The notes under the pieces were generated by a model. The model worked only from the letters and a program-made list of their open reading frames with translations. It was not told where the DNA came from and made no database searches. Made by a program: the position numbers and the translations under genes. From positions 1 through 35,872 of the forward strand of contig CAJOLS010000007.1 in assembly GCA_905235535.1 (NCBI GenBank): a DNA stretch of 35,872 bases. The letters are read 5' to 3'. Shown piece by piece: positions 15,268-24,226 of this stretch. The DNA comes from an uncultured Bacteroidales bacterium (GTDB taxonomy: Bacteria; Bacteroidota; Bacteroidia; Bacteroidales; UBA932). How positions within the stretch are numbered: the stretch's first letter is position 1; each line of letters opens with the position of its first letter.

Positions 15268-16040
15268 ACAAGATAGACAGATTATTTGCCGAACGCGGGG
15301 ACAGGAAGCTGCTCTCCCTTTATTTCTGCGCAGGAACTCCCACCCTGGAAGGGACGGCCGATGTGATCCGAGCCATGGAGCGCCGGGGCATCGCCATGGT
15401 GGAGGTGGGCTTCCCCTTCTCGGACCCTCTGGCCGACGGACCGGTGATTCAGACGGCCGCCACCAGCGCCATCCGGAACGGGATGACCATTTCCAAACTC
15501 TTTGCCCAGCTCAAGGAAATCAAGGACGAAGTGTCCATCCCCTTAGTGCTGATGGGATACTTGAATGTGGTTCTGCAATATGGTCTGGAGGCCTTTTTCC
15601 GCAGCTGCGAAGACAGCGGAGTAAGCGGGGTCATCATCCCGGACCTCCCCTTCAAAGACTATATGGAAGAGGTTAGGCCGACAGCCAGGAAATACGGCAT
15701 CCACGTAATCATGCTCATAACCCCGGAAACGGAGGAGGCGCGCGTCCGCTTTATCGACGAAAACACGGACGGATTCATCTACATGGTGAGCTCGGCCTCC
15801 ATCACCGGCACCCAGAAGAGCTTTGACCGGAAGAAGCAGGAGTACTTCCGCCGGATAGATGCCATGAACCTGCGCCATCCCCGCATGATTGGCTTTGGAG
15901 TCAGCAACCGGCAAACGCTGGAAGCCGCCCAAAACAATGCCGCAGGGGCCATCATAGGCAGCAAATTCGTCACGCTGCTGGAGCAGAGCGCCACCCCGGA
16001 CGAAGCCATAGACAAGCTTTTTGCCGCGCTGTCGGAATAA
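15264..16040 (+). CDS. trpA: Tryptophan synthase alpha subunit
   Basis: A 258-residue TIM-barrel lyase that cleaves indole-3-glycerol phosphate and passes indole to TrpB. The catalytic pair is E47 in VEVGFPFSDP and D58 in LADGP. ITPET, YMVSSASITG and FGVSN appear in the expected order. It starts within the trpF stop (ATGA) and is the last gene of the operon. It converges on hisS with only 3 nt between the stops, and no terminator hairpin is seen between them, so mutual readthrough is possible. Confidence 0.96.
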   Translation: MNKIDRLFAERGDRKLLSLYFCAGTPTLEGTADVIRAMERRGIAMVEVGFPFSDPLADGPVIQTAATSAIRNGMTISKLFAQLKEIKDEVSIPLVLMGYLNVVLQYGLEAFFRSCEDSGVSGVIIPDLPFKDYMEEVRPTARKYGIHVIMLITPETEEARVRFIDENTDGFIYMVSSASITGTQKSFDRKKQEYFRRIDAMNLRHPRMIGFGVSNRQTLEAAQNNAAGAIIGSKFVTLLEQSATPDEAIDKLFAALSE

Positions 16041-16043
16041 ACG

Positions 16044-17417
16044 CTATTTCAGGAAAGAGAGGATATCCTGCAAGGCGGAAACGGCAAAGGCCTTTTGCTC
16101 TCCGCTTTGCAGGTTCTTGATATTCACCGTGCCGGACTCTATCTCGGTGGAACCGTTGATGGAGATGAAGGGTATGGCCTTCTTGTCGGCATAGTCGAAC
16201 TGCTTTTTCAGTTTGGTGGCCTCCGGATACACTTCCACGGAAACGCCGGCCCCGCGGAGGGCCTTGGCCACGGGAAGGACGTAGCGGAGCTCATCGGCCC
16301 CCATCACGGCAAACAGCAGCGTAGTGGCCTGCTCCAGGTTGGACGGATAGAGGTCCAGGCCGGTGAGGACGTCGTAGATGCGGTCTGCGCCGAAGGAGAT
16401 GCCCACGCCGGAAAGGTCCGGAAGGCCGAAGATGCCGGTGAGGTTGTCGTACCGGCCGCCTCCGCAGATGCTGCCAATCTCCCAGTCCAGCGCCTTCACT
16501 TCGAAGATGGCACCGGTATAATAATTAAGGCCACGGGCCAGGGAAAGGTCCATTTCCACCGGGGCCGATACACCCGCGGCGCCCACGAGGCCGAAGAGCT
16601 CTTCCAGCTCCTCCAGGCCTCTCAGGCCGGTCTCGGAGACCACGCCGCTGGCGCTGCCGCCATTGAAGAGGGCCTTCATGGCCAGGAGTTTCTCCTCAAA
16701 GCTGCCGGAAAGGGAAAGAATCTGCTGGATGACGGCGATGCCGCCGGCCTCCAGGCCCTTTTCGGCCATTTCTTCCTTCACTTTTTCAATGCCTATCTTG
16801 TCCAGCTTGTCAATGGCCACGGTGATGTCCACCACCTTGTCCGGGGCGCCGGCAATCTCTGCGAAGCCGGTGAGCACCTTGCGGTTGTTGATGTGGATGC
16901 AGACGCGCACGCCCAGTTTGGCAAAGACGGTGTCCACCATCTGCACCAGTTCCAGTTCGTTCACCTGGGAGCGGCTGCCAATCACATCCACGTCGCACTG
17001 GTAGAATTCACGGTAGCGGCCTTTCTGGGGACGGTCTGCCCTCCAGACCGGCTGAATCTGGAAACGCTTGAAGGGGAAGGAAATCTCGCTCTGGTGCTGC
17101 ACCACGTAACGGGCGAATGGCACCGTAAGGTCGTATCTGAGGCCCTTTTCGCATACCTGGGGCGTAAGGGGCATGTCAAAGTCCACGCTGCCGAAGGCGT
17201 CTCCGGAATTGAGGATGCGGAAAAGGAGCTTGTCCCCTTCCTCGCCGTATTTGCCCAGCAAGGTGGAGAGGTTCTCCTGGGCCGGGGTTTGGATTTCCTG
17301 ATAACCGTAAGTGCGGAAAACGCTGCGGATGGTGTCGAATATATAATTGCGGCGGGCCATTTCCTTCTGGCCGAAATCGCGGGTTCCCTTGGGGATGGAA
17401 GGCTTCTGAAAAGACAT
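16044..17417 (-). CDS. hisS: Histidyl-tRNA synthetase
   Basis: A 457-residue class II aminoacyl-tRNA synthetase that charges tRNA-His. Conserved parts are [17 protein letters not shown] at the N-terminus, motif 2 with [18 protein letters not shown], the histidine-binding [15 protein letters not shown], motif 3 [15 protein letters not shown], and a C-terminal anticodon-binding domain. The ATG at 17417 ([15 protein letters not shown]) is chosen; the frame stays open to 17585 but that extension reads antisense through the tRNA gene. It is divergent from tRNA-Gly, and its own promoter lies at 17433-17464. Confidence 0.95.
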   Translation of the reverse strand: MSFQKPSIPKGTRDFGQKEMARRNYIFDTIRSVFRTYGYQEIQTPAQENLSTLLGKYGEEGDKLLFRILNSGDAFGSVDFDMPLTPQVCEKGLRYDLTVPFARYVVQHQSEISFPFKRFQIQPVWRADRPQKGRYREFYQCDVDVIGSRSQVNELELVQMVDTVFAKLGVRVCIHINNRKVLTGFAEIAGAPDKVVDITVAIDKLDKIGIEKVKEEMAEKGLEAGGIAVIQQILSLSGSFEEKLLAMKALFNGGSASGVVSETGLRGLEELEELFGLVGAAGVSAPVEMDLSLARGLNYYTGAIFEVKALDWEIGSICGGGRYDNLTGIFGLPDLSGVGISFGADRIYDVLTGLDLYPSNLEQATTLLFAVMGADELRYVLPVAKALRGAGVSVEVYPEATKLKKQFDYADKKAIPFISINGSTEIESGTVNIKNLQSGEQKAFAVSALQDILSFLK

Positions 17418-17428
17418 TTCAAAAAATT

Positions 17429-17460
17429 TTTCCAAAGTTAACAAAAAAGTGTTAATTTTG
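17429..17460 (+). promoter_or_regulatory. tRNA-Gly promoter
   Basis: TAATTTTG at 17453-17460 matches TAnnTTTG, with TTTC 20 nt upstream (17429-17432). It ends 10 nt before the mature tRNA and overlaps the divergent hisS promoter. Confidence 0.5.
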
Positions 17461-17464
17461 TAAA
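17433..17464 (-). promoter_or_regulatory. hisS promoter
   Basis: On the minus strand TAACTTTG (17440-17433) matches TAnnTTTG. TTTA lies 20 nt upstream as a -33 box. The -7 box is about 15 nt before the hisS ATG. Confidence 0.6.
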
Positions 17465-17470
17465 CCAAAT

Positions 17471-17546
17471 GCGAGATTAGCTCAGTTGGTAGAGCGTTGG
17501 CTTCCCAAGCCGAAGGTCGCGAGTTCGAGACTCGTATCTCGCTCCA
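17471..17546 (+). tRNA. tRNA-Gly (anticodon CCC)
   Basis: A 76-nt cloverleaf: acceptor GCGAGAT/ATCTCGC, D arm GCTC..GAGC, anticodon stem TTGGC/GCCGA with loop TTCCCAA (anticodon CCC, reading GGG), T arm GCGAG-TTCGAGA-CTCGT, discriminator T, and an encoded CCA at 17544-17546. It is a single gene followed by a terminator at 17559-17577. Confidence 0.93.
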
Positions 17547-17558
17547 ACCGGTGGGTCG

Positions 17559-17577
17559 AAAGACCTTCCGGTCTTTT
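17559..17577 (+). terminator. Terminator after tRNA-Gly
   Basis: AAAGACC (17559-17565) pairs with GGTCTTT across a TTCC loop, ending in TTTT and then GTTT. It is placed 13 nt after the tRNA. Confidence 0.7.
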
Positions 17578-17655
17578 GTTTCCATGACACAACAAAACGG
17601 TCCACAACGGGTTCCACTCGCTGCTAATAGGATTTTTTATCCCCATTATACACCT

Positions 17656-17697
17656 AAAAAAATTCACTGGCCGCCCGCATCCCTGCGGACGGCCAGT
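17656..17697 (-). terminator. Intrinsic terminator for candidate sRNA and pcrA
   Basis: On the minus strand ACTGGCCG pairs with CGGCCAGT (8 bp; 17697-17690 with 17673-17666), with an inner 4-bp stem and a 6-nt loop. GAA and seven T (17662-17656) follow. Confidence 0.75.
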
Positions 17698-17730
17698 TAC
17701 TTAACCTAAACTTAAACTATGAAAAACTTC
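17656..17730 (-). ncRNA. Candidate small RNA downstream of pcrA
   Basis: A strong promoter (TTTG, 20 nt, TATTTTTG; 17766-17735) on the minus strand points away from the pcrA stop. It would start transcription near 17730. About 35 nt later comes a GC-rich hairpin (8 bp, mismatch, 4 bp) and a T7 run, giving a transcript of roughly 75 nt. No reading frame with a plausible product lies on the minus strand. The unit could instead be just the pcrA terminator with a chance promoter. I do not recognise a named RNA family. Confidence 0.45.
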
Positions 17731-17734
17731 GTTG

Positions 17735-17766
17735 CAAAAATAGCAATTCGCAAATTAGAAAACAAA
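17735..17766 (-). promoter_or_regulatory. Promoter of candidate small RNA
   Basis: TTTG at 17766-17763 and TATTTTTG at 17742-17735, spaced 20 nt, match the Bacteroidetes promoter consensus. The -33 box starts one base past the pcrA stop codon. Confidence 0.55.
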
Positions 17767-20166
17767 TTATTTGTGACGTATTTTAGCAAATTTCAATAAT
17801 AAAAGTTTTTCACCATACTTTTCAAAGGAAATACGGGCCTTGAGGTCTGGCACATTTCCGGAAATCTCAAGGACTTTTCCTACCCCGAAACGGTTGTGCT
17901 CGATCAGATCCCCCACGCGGAAGCTGGACATGGGGTCCGGAACAAAGTCTGCCATCTCCGGAGGCTTGGGCCGGGAGGAGAGTTCAGCCTTGATTTCGCT
18001 CACCGTCCTGGGGCGCGGCCGCTCCGGTTCCACCGGGCGCTGCGGGGCGGGTCTTTGCCAGCGGAAGCCCCCCTGGAATCCCTTGGGGGCATCTTCATCA
18101 AAATCGGAAGACCGGGACTCGAAGTCTTCCTTGAGGAGGGGTTTGTCCAAATACTGCGGCGCCAGTTCCCTCAGAAAGCGGCTGGGAGAGTTGGATTCGT
18201 GCTTTCCGTTTCGCATGCGCGTCTGGGCAAAACTGAGCGAAACGGCCTCCTTGGCCCGCGTAAGGGCCACATAGAACAGGCGGCGTTCCTCTTCCAGGTC
18301 CTGAGGGGTGAGCATCCAGCCCCCGGAGGGGAACAGGTTTTCCTCCATGCCCGCCACAAACACGTATGGGAACTCCAGGCCCTTGGCCGTATGCACCGTC
18401 ATGAGGGCCACTTTATTATTGGTCTGGTCATCGCTGGTGTCTGCATTGGACAGGAGCGATACATTTTCCAGGTAGTCTGCCAGGGTTACCTGCGGCAGCC
18501 GGGAGGCCGGCACCTCGGAAGCATCGGCCACCAGTCCTTCCTCCACCTGCTCGTTGCGGAAGTCTCCATGCACCTCTTCCACATACGCCTTCACGCTGTT
18601 CAAGAGCTCCTCCACGTTGGCAAAGCGGGACTGCCCCTCCACGGAATTATCAGCCTTGAAAAATAGGTAGAGGCCGCTTTCGGAAGCCAGGGACATGGCC
18701 ACGTCGTACGCGTCTGACTCGCGGGCCTCCTGAGAGGCCTTTTCCATGAGCGTGCAGAAAGTGCGGATTTTGCCGATAGCGGCAGCTTTGAGGCCGAAAC
18801 TCTCCAGGTTGGGCAGGGCGGCAGCCTTGAACAGGGACACCTGCTCCTCGCGGGCCGCCAGAGTGAGGGCATTCAGGGAGGTGTCCCCGATGCCGCGCGC
18901 CGGCTTGTTCACGATGCGGCGGAAGGATTCGTCGTCATTCAGGTTCACCGCCAACTTGAAATAGGCCATCATATCCTTCACCTCGGCCCTCTCGAAGAAG
19001 GAATTGCCGGAGTATATCATATAAGGGATATTGCGGCGCCTCAGCTGCTCTTCCAGGGCACGGGACTGCGAATTGGTGCGGTACAAGATGGCAAAGTTTT
19101 CGTATTCGGCCCCCGCCATGCGCACCCGGCTGATGATGGCCGATGCAATCTGCATGGCCTCCTCCTGCTCGGTGAAAGAGCGTACGATATGGATTTTCTC
19201 CCCCTCCTCACCCATGGAGACGCAGTTTTTGGGAATGCGGCCCTCGTTGTGGGCGATGAGGGAATTGGCGGCGTTCACGATGGTGCGGGTGCTGCGGTAA
19301 TTGCGCTCCAGGCGGAACAGCCGGGCCTCCGGGAAGTCTTTCTGGAAATTCAGTATGTTCTGGATCTGGGCCCCGCGAAAACCGTAGATGGACTGGGAAT
19401 CGTCTCCCACCACACACAGGTTCTTGTGAGAGGCGGCCAGCTTGCGAAGGATGAGGTACTGGGCCATGTTGGTGTCCTGGTACTCGTCCACCAGGATGTG
19501 GCTGAACCGGCCTGCAACGGCCGACAGGGCCTCCGGGCTGCGTTTGAACAGCACGTTCATATACAGGAGGATGTCGTCGAAGTCCATCACGCCCGCCTGG
19601 CGGCAGGTTTGGCAGTAAAGGGCATAGATGCGGTGAATCTCCGGTTTCTTGTGCTTGTTGTCGTCGTCCCTGTAGCCTCCGGCCCCCTGCATGTAGGGCG
19701 TGGGGGTTACGAGGTCGTTCTTGGCCTTGGAAATGCGGGAAAGCACCTCCTTGGGTTTGTACACCTTGTCGTCCAGGTTCAGCTGCCTGATGCAGGTTTT
19801 GATGCAGCTCACGGAATCCGTGGTATCGTAGATGGTAAAGGTGGAGGGAAAGCCGACGGCGTCCGAGAATTCCCGCAGGAAGCGGATGAACACGGAATGG
19901 AACGTACCCATCCACAGCCGGCGGGCCTGGCGCTCCCCTACCATGAGGGCAATCCGCTCTTTCATCTCGCCGGCCGCCTTCTTGGTGAAGGTGAGGGCGA
20001 GAATGCGCTCCGGGGGAATTCCCTGCTGAATCAGATAAGCTATCCGGGAGGTTAATACGCGGGTCTTTCCGGACCCGGCGCCGGCCACAATCAACATCGG
20101 CCCCTCAATACACTCCACCGCTTTTTTCTGTTCGGGATTCAATTCACTCAAAATCCTGTCACTCAT
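17767..20166 (-). CDS. pcrA: ATP-dependent 3'-5' DNA helicase, UvrD/PcrA type
   Basis: A 799-residue superfamily 1A helicase that unwinds DNA in repair and replication. All motifs are present: GAGSGKT at 29-35, LTFTKKAA (Ia), DEYQD (II), GDDSQSIYGFRGA (III), LERNYRST (IV), VHTAKGLEFPYVFV (V) and RLFYVALTRA (VI). The C-terminal 60 residues contain FRVGDLIEHNRFGVGKV, the Tudor-like domain of PcrA that contacts RNA polymerase, preceded by a low-complexity Pro/Arg linker. That tail favours PcrA/UvrD over Rep. The gene is divergent from nqrA, and its 3' end is followed by the candidate sRNA and terminator. Confidence 0.94.
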   Translation of the reverse strand: MSDRILSELNPEQKKAVECIEGPMLIVAGAGSGKTRVLTSRIAYLIQQGIPPERILALTFTKKAAGEMKERIALMVGERQARRLWMGTFHSVFIRFLREFSDAVGFPSTFTIYDTTDSVSCIKTCIRQLNLDDKVYKPKEVLSRISKAKNDLVTPTPYMQGAGGYRDDDNKHKKPEIHRIYALYCQTCRQAGVMDFDDILLYMNVLFKRSPEALSAVAGRFSHILVDEYQDTNMAQYLILRKLAASHKNLCVVGDDSQSIYGFRGAQIQNILNFQKDFPEARLFRLERNYRSTRTIVNAANSLIAHNEGRIPKNCVSMGEEGEKIHIVRSFTEQEEAMQIASAIISRVRMAGAEYENFAILYRTNSQSRALEEQLRRRNIPYMIYSGNSFFERAEVKDMMAYFKLAVNLNDDESFRRIVNKPARGIGDTSLNALTLAAREEQVSLFKAAALPNLESFGLKAAAIGKIRTFCTLMEKASQEARESDAYDVAMSLASESGLYLFFKADNSVEGQSRFANVEELLNSVKAYVEEVHGDFRNEQVEEGLVADASEVPASRLPQVTLADYLENVSLLSNADTSDDQTNNKVALMTVHTAKGLEFPYVFVAGMEENLFPSGGWMLTPQDLEEERRLFYVALTRAKEAVSLSFAQTRMRNGKHESNSPSRFLRELAPQYLDKPLLKEDFESRSSDFDEDAPKGFQGGFRWQRPAPQRPVEPERPRPRTVSEIKAELSSRPKPPEMADFVPDPMSSFRVGDLIEHNRFGVGKVLEISGNVPDLKARISFEKYGEKLLLLKFAKIRHK

Positions 20167-20253
20167 TACATTTCCTCTCGCACTTTAAAAACCTGTGTCA
20201 CCCCCTCCCCAAACCCATTGGGACTTTTTAGGAAAGAGCTCATTTATATGGTG

Positions 20254-20294
20254 CGAAATTAGCAAATTTTTCGTAACTTCGCGACGTATTTTTG
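20254..20294. promoter_or_regulatory. Divergent promoter region between pcrA and nqrA
   Basis: Plus strand: TATTTTTG at 20287-20294, 24 nt before the nqrA ATG, with no good -33 box. Minus strand: TAATTTCG at 20261-20254 is a weaker -7 candidate for pcrA. The 152-nt interval holds no gene. Confidence 0.4.
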
Positions 20295-20318
20295 GAAATA
20301 CACAAAACCTCAAAAATA

Positions 20319-21644
20319 ATGTCAAACCATCTCGCTTTGAAAAAGGGTCTCAACATTCCTCTGAAAGGTGTTGCAGCCCCCGAGGTCATCAAAACCGTGG
20401 TTCCTGACATAGTAGCTGTAAAGCCCACCGACTTCAAGGGTCTGGTGGCCCGTCTTCTTGTGAAGGAAGGCGATACAGTGAAGGCAGGCTCCCCCGTGAT
20501 GGCCGACAAACAGCGTCCCGAGATTCTGTTCACTACGCCGGTGAGCGGCACCGTATGCGGAATCGCCCGGGGCGAAAAGAGAAAATTGCTGGCAATCCTG
20601 GTAAAGGCCGATTCCCAGCAGGAGTTTGTGGACTTCGGCGCCAACGCTCCTGCATCGGCCCGGGAAACCAAAGACCTGCTCCTGAAAACCGGTCTCTGGG
20701 GTTCCCTCATCCAGCGTCCCTACGGCATCATGGCCAACCCGGACATCACGCCCAAGGCAATTTTCATTTCCTCTTTCAGCACGGCTCCCTTAGCGACGGA
20801 CACTGATTTCACCCTGGTGGAAGCCAGGACCGACATTCAGGCCGGCGTGGACGCTTTGGGCAAGATTGCTCCCGTGCACTTCTGTGTAAGAAAGGCGGGG
20901 TCGTCCTTTGGCGGCATCAAGAATGCCAAGCTCCATGCCGTAGGCGGTCCCCATCCGGCCGGCAACGTAGGTGTCCAAATCAGCCACATCTCGCCCATCC
21001 ACAAGGGTGAGACCGTGTGGACGATGTCCCTGCTCAACCTGGCCGCCCTGGGCCACGTAATCAACACCGGCAAGCTGGACCTGACCCGCAAGGTGGCCGT
21101 CACCGGCCCCGCCGCCGCCAAGACCGGCTATGTGGTGGCCCTCCCCGGCACGCCCGTGAAAGACATCACCGACGTCAAGGAAGGCGTACGTGTTGTGGGC
21201 GGAGACGTCCTCACCGGAGAAAACCTGGGTGCCGACGGCTACCTGGGCTTCTTCGAAGACCAGCTCACCCTTCTGGAGGAAGGCGACAAGCGCGAATGGC
21301 TGGGTTGGGCCAAGCCCGTCCGGACCAAGGTGTTCAGCTCTTCCTGGTGCTACTTCTCCTGGCTCGCTCCCCGCAAGAAGTACAACATGGATACCAACTT
21401 GCACGGCGGTGTCCGTGCCTTCGTAGAAACCAAATGCTTCGAGGATGTCACCCCCATGGACATCTTCCCCATCTACCTCATCAAGGCCTGCCTGGCCGGT
21501 GACATCGAGAAGATGGAGAAATTCGGCATCTATGAAGTGCTGCCGGAAGACCTCGCCCTGTGCGACTTCGTTGACCCTTCCAAGAACGAAATCCAGGCCA
21601 TTATCCAAAATGGTATAGACCTCATGATTAAAGAAATGGCTTAG
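20319..21644 (+). CDS. nqrA: Na+-translocating NADH:quinone reductase subunit A
   Basis: A 441-residue cytoplasmic subunit of Na+-NQR, the pump that couples NADH oxidation by quinone to sodium export. It shows the biotinyl-lipoyl-like N-terminal fold (AAPEVIKTVVPDIVAVKPTDFKGLVARLLVKEGD...PEILFTTPVSGTV), the GGPHPAGNVGVQISHI segment and the C-terminal VFSSSWCYFSWLAPRKKYNMDTNLHGG region, all specific for NqrA. The start at 20319 (MSNHLALKKGLNIPL) matches homologues; an earlier ATG at 20292 overlaps the -7 box. It leads a six-gene operon and is 2 nt from nqrB. Confidence 0.95.
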   Translation: MSNHLALKKGLNIPLKGVAAPEVIKTVVPDIVAVKPTDFKGLVARLLVKEGDTVKAGSPVMADKQRPEILFTTPVSGTVCGIARGEKRKLLAILVKADSQQEFVDFGANAPASARETKDLLLKTGLWGSLIQRPYGIMANPDITPKAIFISSFSTAPLATDTDFTLVEARTDIQAGVDALGKIAPVHFCVRKAGSSFGGIKNAKLHAVGGPHPAGNVGVQISHISPIHKGETVWTMSLLNLAALGHVINTGKLDLTRKVAVTGPAAAKTGYVVALPGTPVKDITDVKEGVRVVGGDVLTGENLGADGYLGFFEDQLTLLEEGDKREWLGWAKPVRTKVFSSSWCYFSWLAPRKKYNMDTNLHGGVRAFVETKCFEDVTPMDIFPIYLIKACLAGDIEKMEKFGIYEVLPEDLALCDFVDPSKNEIQAIIQNGIDLMIKEMA

Positions 21645-21646
21645 CT

Positions 21647-22774
21647 ATGGCAGACGAAAAGAAAACTCCCTGGTGGCATTCCACCGCCGACGCTTTCGAC
21701 ACCTTCCTGCGCGTACCCGGCACCGTATCGGCCAAGGGTGCACACGTGCGGGACGGTATAGACCTCAAGCGTGTCATGATCATGGTGGTCATCGCCCTGG
21801 TACCGGCCGCCCTGTTCGGCATGTTCAACGTGGGTCTGCAGACCTCTCTCCACTATAACCTGAATTGGGACTTCTGGCACATGCTCTGGTACGGACTGCT
21901 CCGGATGCTTCCGCTGTTCGTGGTTTCCTACATCGTGGGCCTTGGCATCGAATTCGCATCGGCCCAGATCCGCGGCGAAGAAGTGAACGAGGGATACCTC
22001 GTCACCGGCTTCCTCATTCCCCTGATTGTTCCGGTGGACGTCCCGCTGTGGATGCTCGCCCTGGCCGTCGCCTTCTCCGTCATCCTTGTCAAAGAGGTGT
22101 TTGGCGGCACCGGCATGAACATCTGGAATCCGGCCCTGGTGGCCCGCGCCTTCCTCTTCTTCTCTTATCCGTCCTCCATGTCCGGCTCCTCCGTGTGGGT
22201 GACCAAGACCTGGGTCCCCGCCCTCAAGGGTGTGGACGCCGTGTCTGCCGCCACTCCGCTGGCCATCGCCCATGACGGCGCCTTTGACGCCGCTTCCGGT
22301 ACCGTGGGCCAGTACACCTTCCTGGACATGTTCTACGGCTTAATCCCCGGTTCTACCGGTGAAACCAGCGTGATTGCCATTCTCATCGGCGCCTTCATCC
22401 TCGTTTGGACGGGTGTGGCTTCCTGGAAGATCATGGTCAGTTCCATCGCCGGTGGATTGCTGGTGGGCTGGCTGGGCCAGATTTCCGGCGCCACGGTGGT
22501 TCCCTGCTACTATCAGCTGGTCATGGGCGGTTTCCTCTTCGGTTCCGTCTTCATGGCTACGGACCCCGTCACTTCCGCCCAGACCGAGACCGGCAAATGG
22601 ATTTACGGCTTCCTGGTAGGTGCCCTCGCCATTGTTGTACGACTGTGGAACCCCGGTTACATGGAAGGCATGATGCTGGCCATCCTGCTCATGAACACCA
22701 TGGCCCCGCTCATTGACCACTGCGTGGTATCGGCCCACATCAGCCGCCGTGCCAAAAAAACAATAACCGCCTAA
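21647..22774 (+). CDS. nqrB: Na+-NQR subunit B
   Basis: A 375-residue membrane subunit with about ten hydrophobic segments. The covalent FMN attachment threonine is T203 in VSAATPLAIA, the family's S(A/G)AT site; it matches the NqrB/RnfD family and, beside nqrA and nqrF, is NqrB. The N-terminal cytoplasmic part (residues 1-45) precedes the first helix. It forms the sodium channel together with NqrD and NqrE. It is 12 nt from nqrC. Confidence 0.95.
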   Translation: MADEKKTPWWHSTADAFDTFLRVPGTVSAKGAHVRDGIDLKRVMIMVVIALVPAALFGMFNVGLQTSLHYNLNWDFWHMLWYGLLRMLPLFVVSYIVGLGIEFASAQIRGEEVNEGYLVTGFLIPLIVPVDVPLWMLALAVAFSVILVKEVFGGTGMNIWNPALVARAFLFFSYPSSMSGSSVWVTKTWVPALKGVDAVSAATPLAIAHDGAFDAASGTVGQYTFLDMFYGLIPGSTGETSVIAILIGAFILVWTGVASWKIMVSSIAGGLLVGWLGQISGATVVPCYYQLVMGGFLFGSVFMATDPVTSAQTETGKWIYGFLVGALAIVVRLWNPGYMEGMMLAILLMNTMAPLIDHCVVSAHISRRAKKTITA

Positions 22775-22786
22775 AGGATAAGCGCC

Positions 22787-23599
22787 ATGAATACAAACAA
22801 CAACGTATATACCGTCATCTACACCACTGTCATCGTGGTGGTAGTGGCAGCGCTTCTGGCCTTTGTATCCCAGAGCCTCAAGGCCAAGCAGGATGCAAAT
22901 GAAAAGGCGGAAACCATTTCCCAGATGCTCACCTCCGCCCGGTACGGCACCAAGGCCGAACTGGACAAGCTGGGCAACGCCGCCAAGCTGGACAAGTATG
23001 CACAGGAAATTGAAAAAGCCTTTGTGATTGACCTGAGCGGCAAGGTGCTCCGCGAACTGGATATCACCCGCGGGAACATTGAGGTGTACAGCCCCAAGGC
23101 CCTCAAGCGCCAGAATTACAACATCAAGGGCGGCGCCAACAAGACCGGAGAGCCCGAACTTCCCGTGTTCGTGTTCAAGAACGGCCGTACGGTGGTTCCC
23201 ATCTACGGTGCCGGCCTGTGGGGCCCCATCTGGGGTTACATCTCCTTCGAGAACAACAGCGCCACCATCGCCGGCGCCTATTTCGACCATGAGTCCGAAA
23301 CCGCCGGCCTGGGTGCCAAAATCAAGGACGACCCTTCCTTCCAGCAGGAATTCGTAGGCGAAGTGGCCGATTTCTCCAGCGCCAACGTCTTCAAGATTGT
23401 GAAGGGCGGCGCACCCAAGGACGCCCAGGGCAAGAGCCTTGTGGACAACGAGATAGACGCTATCTCCGGTGCCACCATGACTTCCCAGGGCCTGGATGCC
23501 GCCATCGACGCCTGGCTGGGCGCTTATGCCAAGTATTTCCAGGGCAGCCAGCCCGGCTGCTGCCAGGGGGAAGAAGAACCCAAATCTGAGGAGGAATAA
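22787..23599 (+). CDS. nqrC: Na+-NQR subunit C
   Basis: A 270-residue subunit with one N-terminal membrane helix (about 8-30) and a large periplasmic domain holding a second covalent FMN. The attachment threonine is T230 in ISGATMTS. GLWGPIWGYISF and ETAGLGAKI are conserved. The C-terminus carries an unusual acidic tail with a CC pair (GCCQGEEEPKSEEE), longer than in proteobacterial NqrC. It lies between nqrB and nqrD, with 3 nt to the latter. Confidence 0.95.
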   Translation: MNTNNNVYTVIYTTVIVVVVAALLAFVSQSLKAKQDANEKAETISQMLTSARYGTKAELDKLGNAAKLDKYAQEIEKAFVIDLSGKVLRELDITRGNIEVYSPKALKRQNYNIKGGANKTGEPELPVFVFKNGRTVVPIYGAGLWGPIWGYISFENNSATIAGAYFDHESETAGLGAKIKDDPSFQQEFVGEVADFSSANVFKIVKGGAPKDAQGKSLVDNEIDAISGATMTSQGLDAAIDAWLGAYAKYFQGSQPGCCQGEEEPKSEEE

Positions 23600-23602
23600 G
23601 CC

Positions 23603-24217
23603 ATGGATGCAAAACTGAAAGAAACCATTCTGAACCCCATTTTCAAGGGGAACCCGATTACCGTCCTGGTACTGGGCATCTGCTCTTCCTTGGCGGTAAC
23701 CGTCACCCTGAAGGGTGCGCTGGTCATGGCCCTCTCCGTGATTGTGGTCTGCGGCATCTCCAGCCTCATCCTGTCCCTGCTGCGTAACACCATTCCCGGC
23801 CGCGTGCGTATCATCGTCCAGCTGGTGGTGGTGGCCATGATGGTTATCCTGGTGGACCAGGTGCTCAAGAGCTTCGAAGCCACCTACGCCATCGACAAGC
23901 AGCTGTCCGTCTATATCGGCCTCATCATCACCAACTGTATCGTGATGGGCCGTATCGAGGCTTTCGCCCTGGGCAACAAGCCCTGGCCCAGCTTCCTGGA
24001 CGGTGTGGCCAACGGCGCCGGCTACGGTCTCATCCTCATCATCGTCGCCTTCTTCCGCGAGCTCCTGGGCAGCGGAACCCTCTTCGGCATCGATATCCTG
24101 AACCGCTTCGGCTATGTACCTAACAACCTGGTGATCCTGCCTCCGTTCGCCCTCATCCTGCTGGGATGCATCGTATGGGTGCAGCGCAGTATCCAGAAAG
24201 ATCTCCAGGAAAAATAA
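23603..24217 (+). CDS. nqrD: Na+-NQR subunit D
   Basis: A 204-residue integral membrane protein of the NqrD/RnfE family with six hydrophobic segments. Characteristic stretches are NPITVLVLGICSSLAVT, GLIITNCIVMGRIEAFA (with the Cys that helps bind the intramembrane iron-sulfur centre) and NGAGYGLILIIVAFFRELLG. It pairs with NqrE as an inverted-topology partner. Confidence 0.94.
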   Translation: MDAKLKETILNPIFKGNPITVLVLGICSSLAVTVTLKGALVMALSVIVVCGISSLILSLLRNTIPGRVRIIVQLVVVAMMVILVDQVLKSFEATYAIDKQLSVYIGLIITNCIVMGRIEAFALGNKPWPSFLDGVANGAGYGLILIIVAFFRELLGSGTLFGIDILNRFGYVPNNLVILPPFALILLGCIVWVQRSIQKDLQEK

Positions 24218-24226
24218 TCGCGCCCT

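Noticed and set aside
17418..17585. N-terminal extension of HisS (about 56 residues)
   Set aside because: It reads antisense through the tRNA-Gly gene and both promoters; homologues start at [19 protein letters not shown] sequence.
17719..17799. Plus-strand 26-codon frame starting MKNFVAKIAIRK
   Set aside because: It overlaps the pcrA 3' end in antisense, has no plus-strand promoter, and the minus-strand promoter and terminator explain the sequence better.
20200..20236. Weak hairpin with CTTTTT near pcrA start
   Set aside because: The stem is only about 4 bp and lies in the wrong place to terminate any gene.
20790..21608. Long antisense frames within nqrA, and similar ones in trpB, trpE, trpD, hisS and uvrA
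   Set aside because: These are shadows caused by GC-rich codon usage; the sense frames have clear family motifs.
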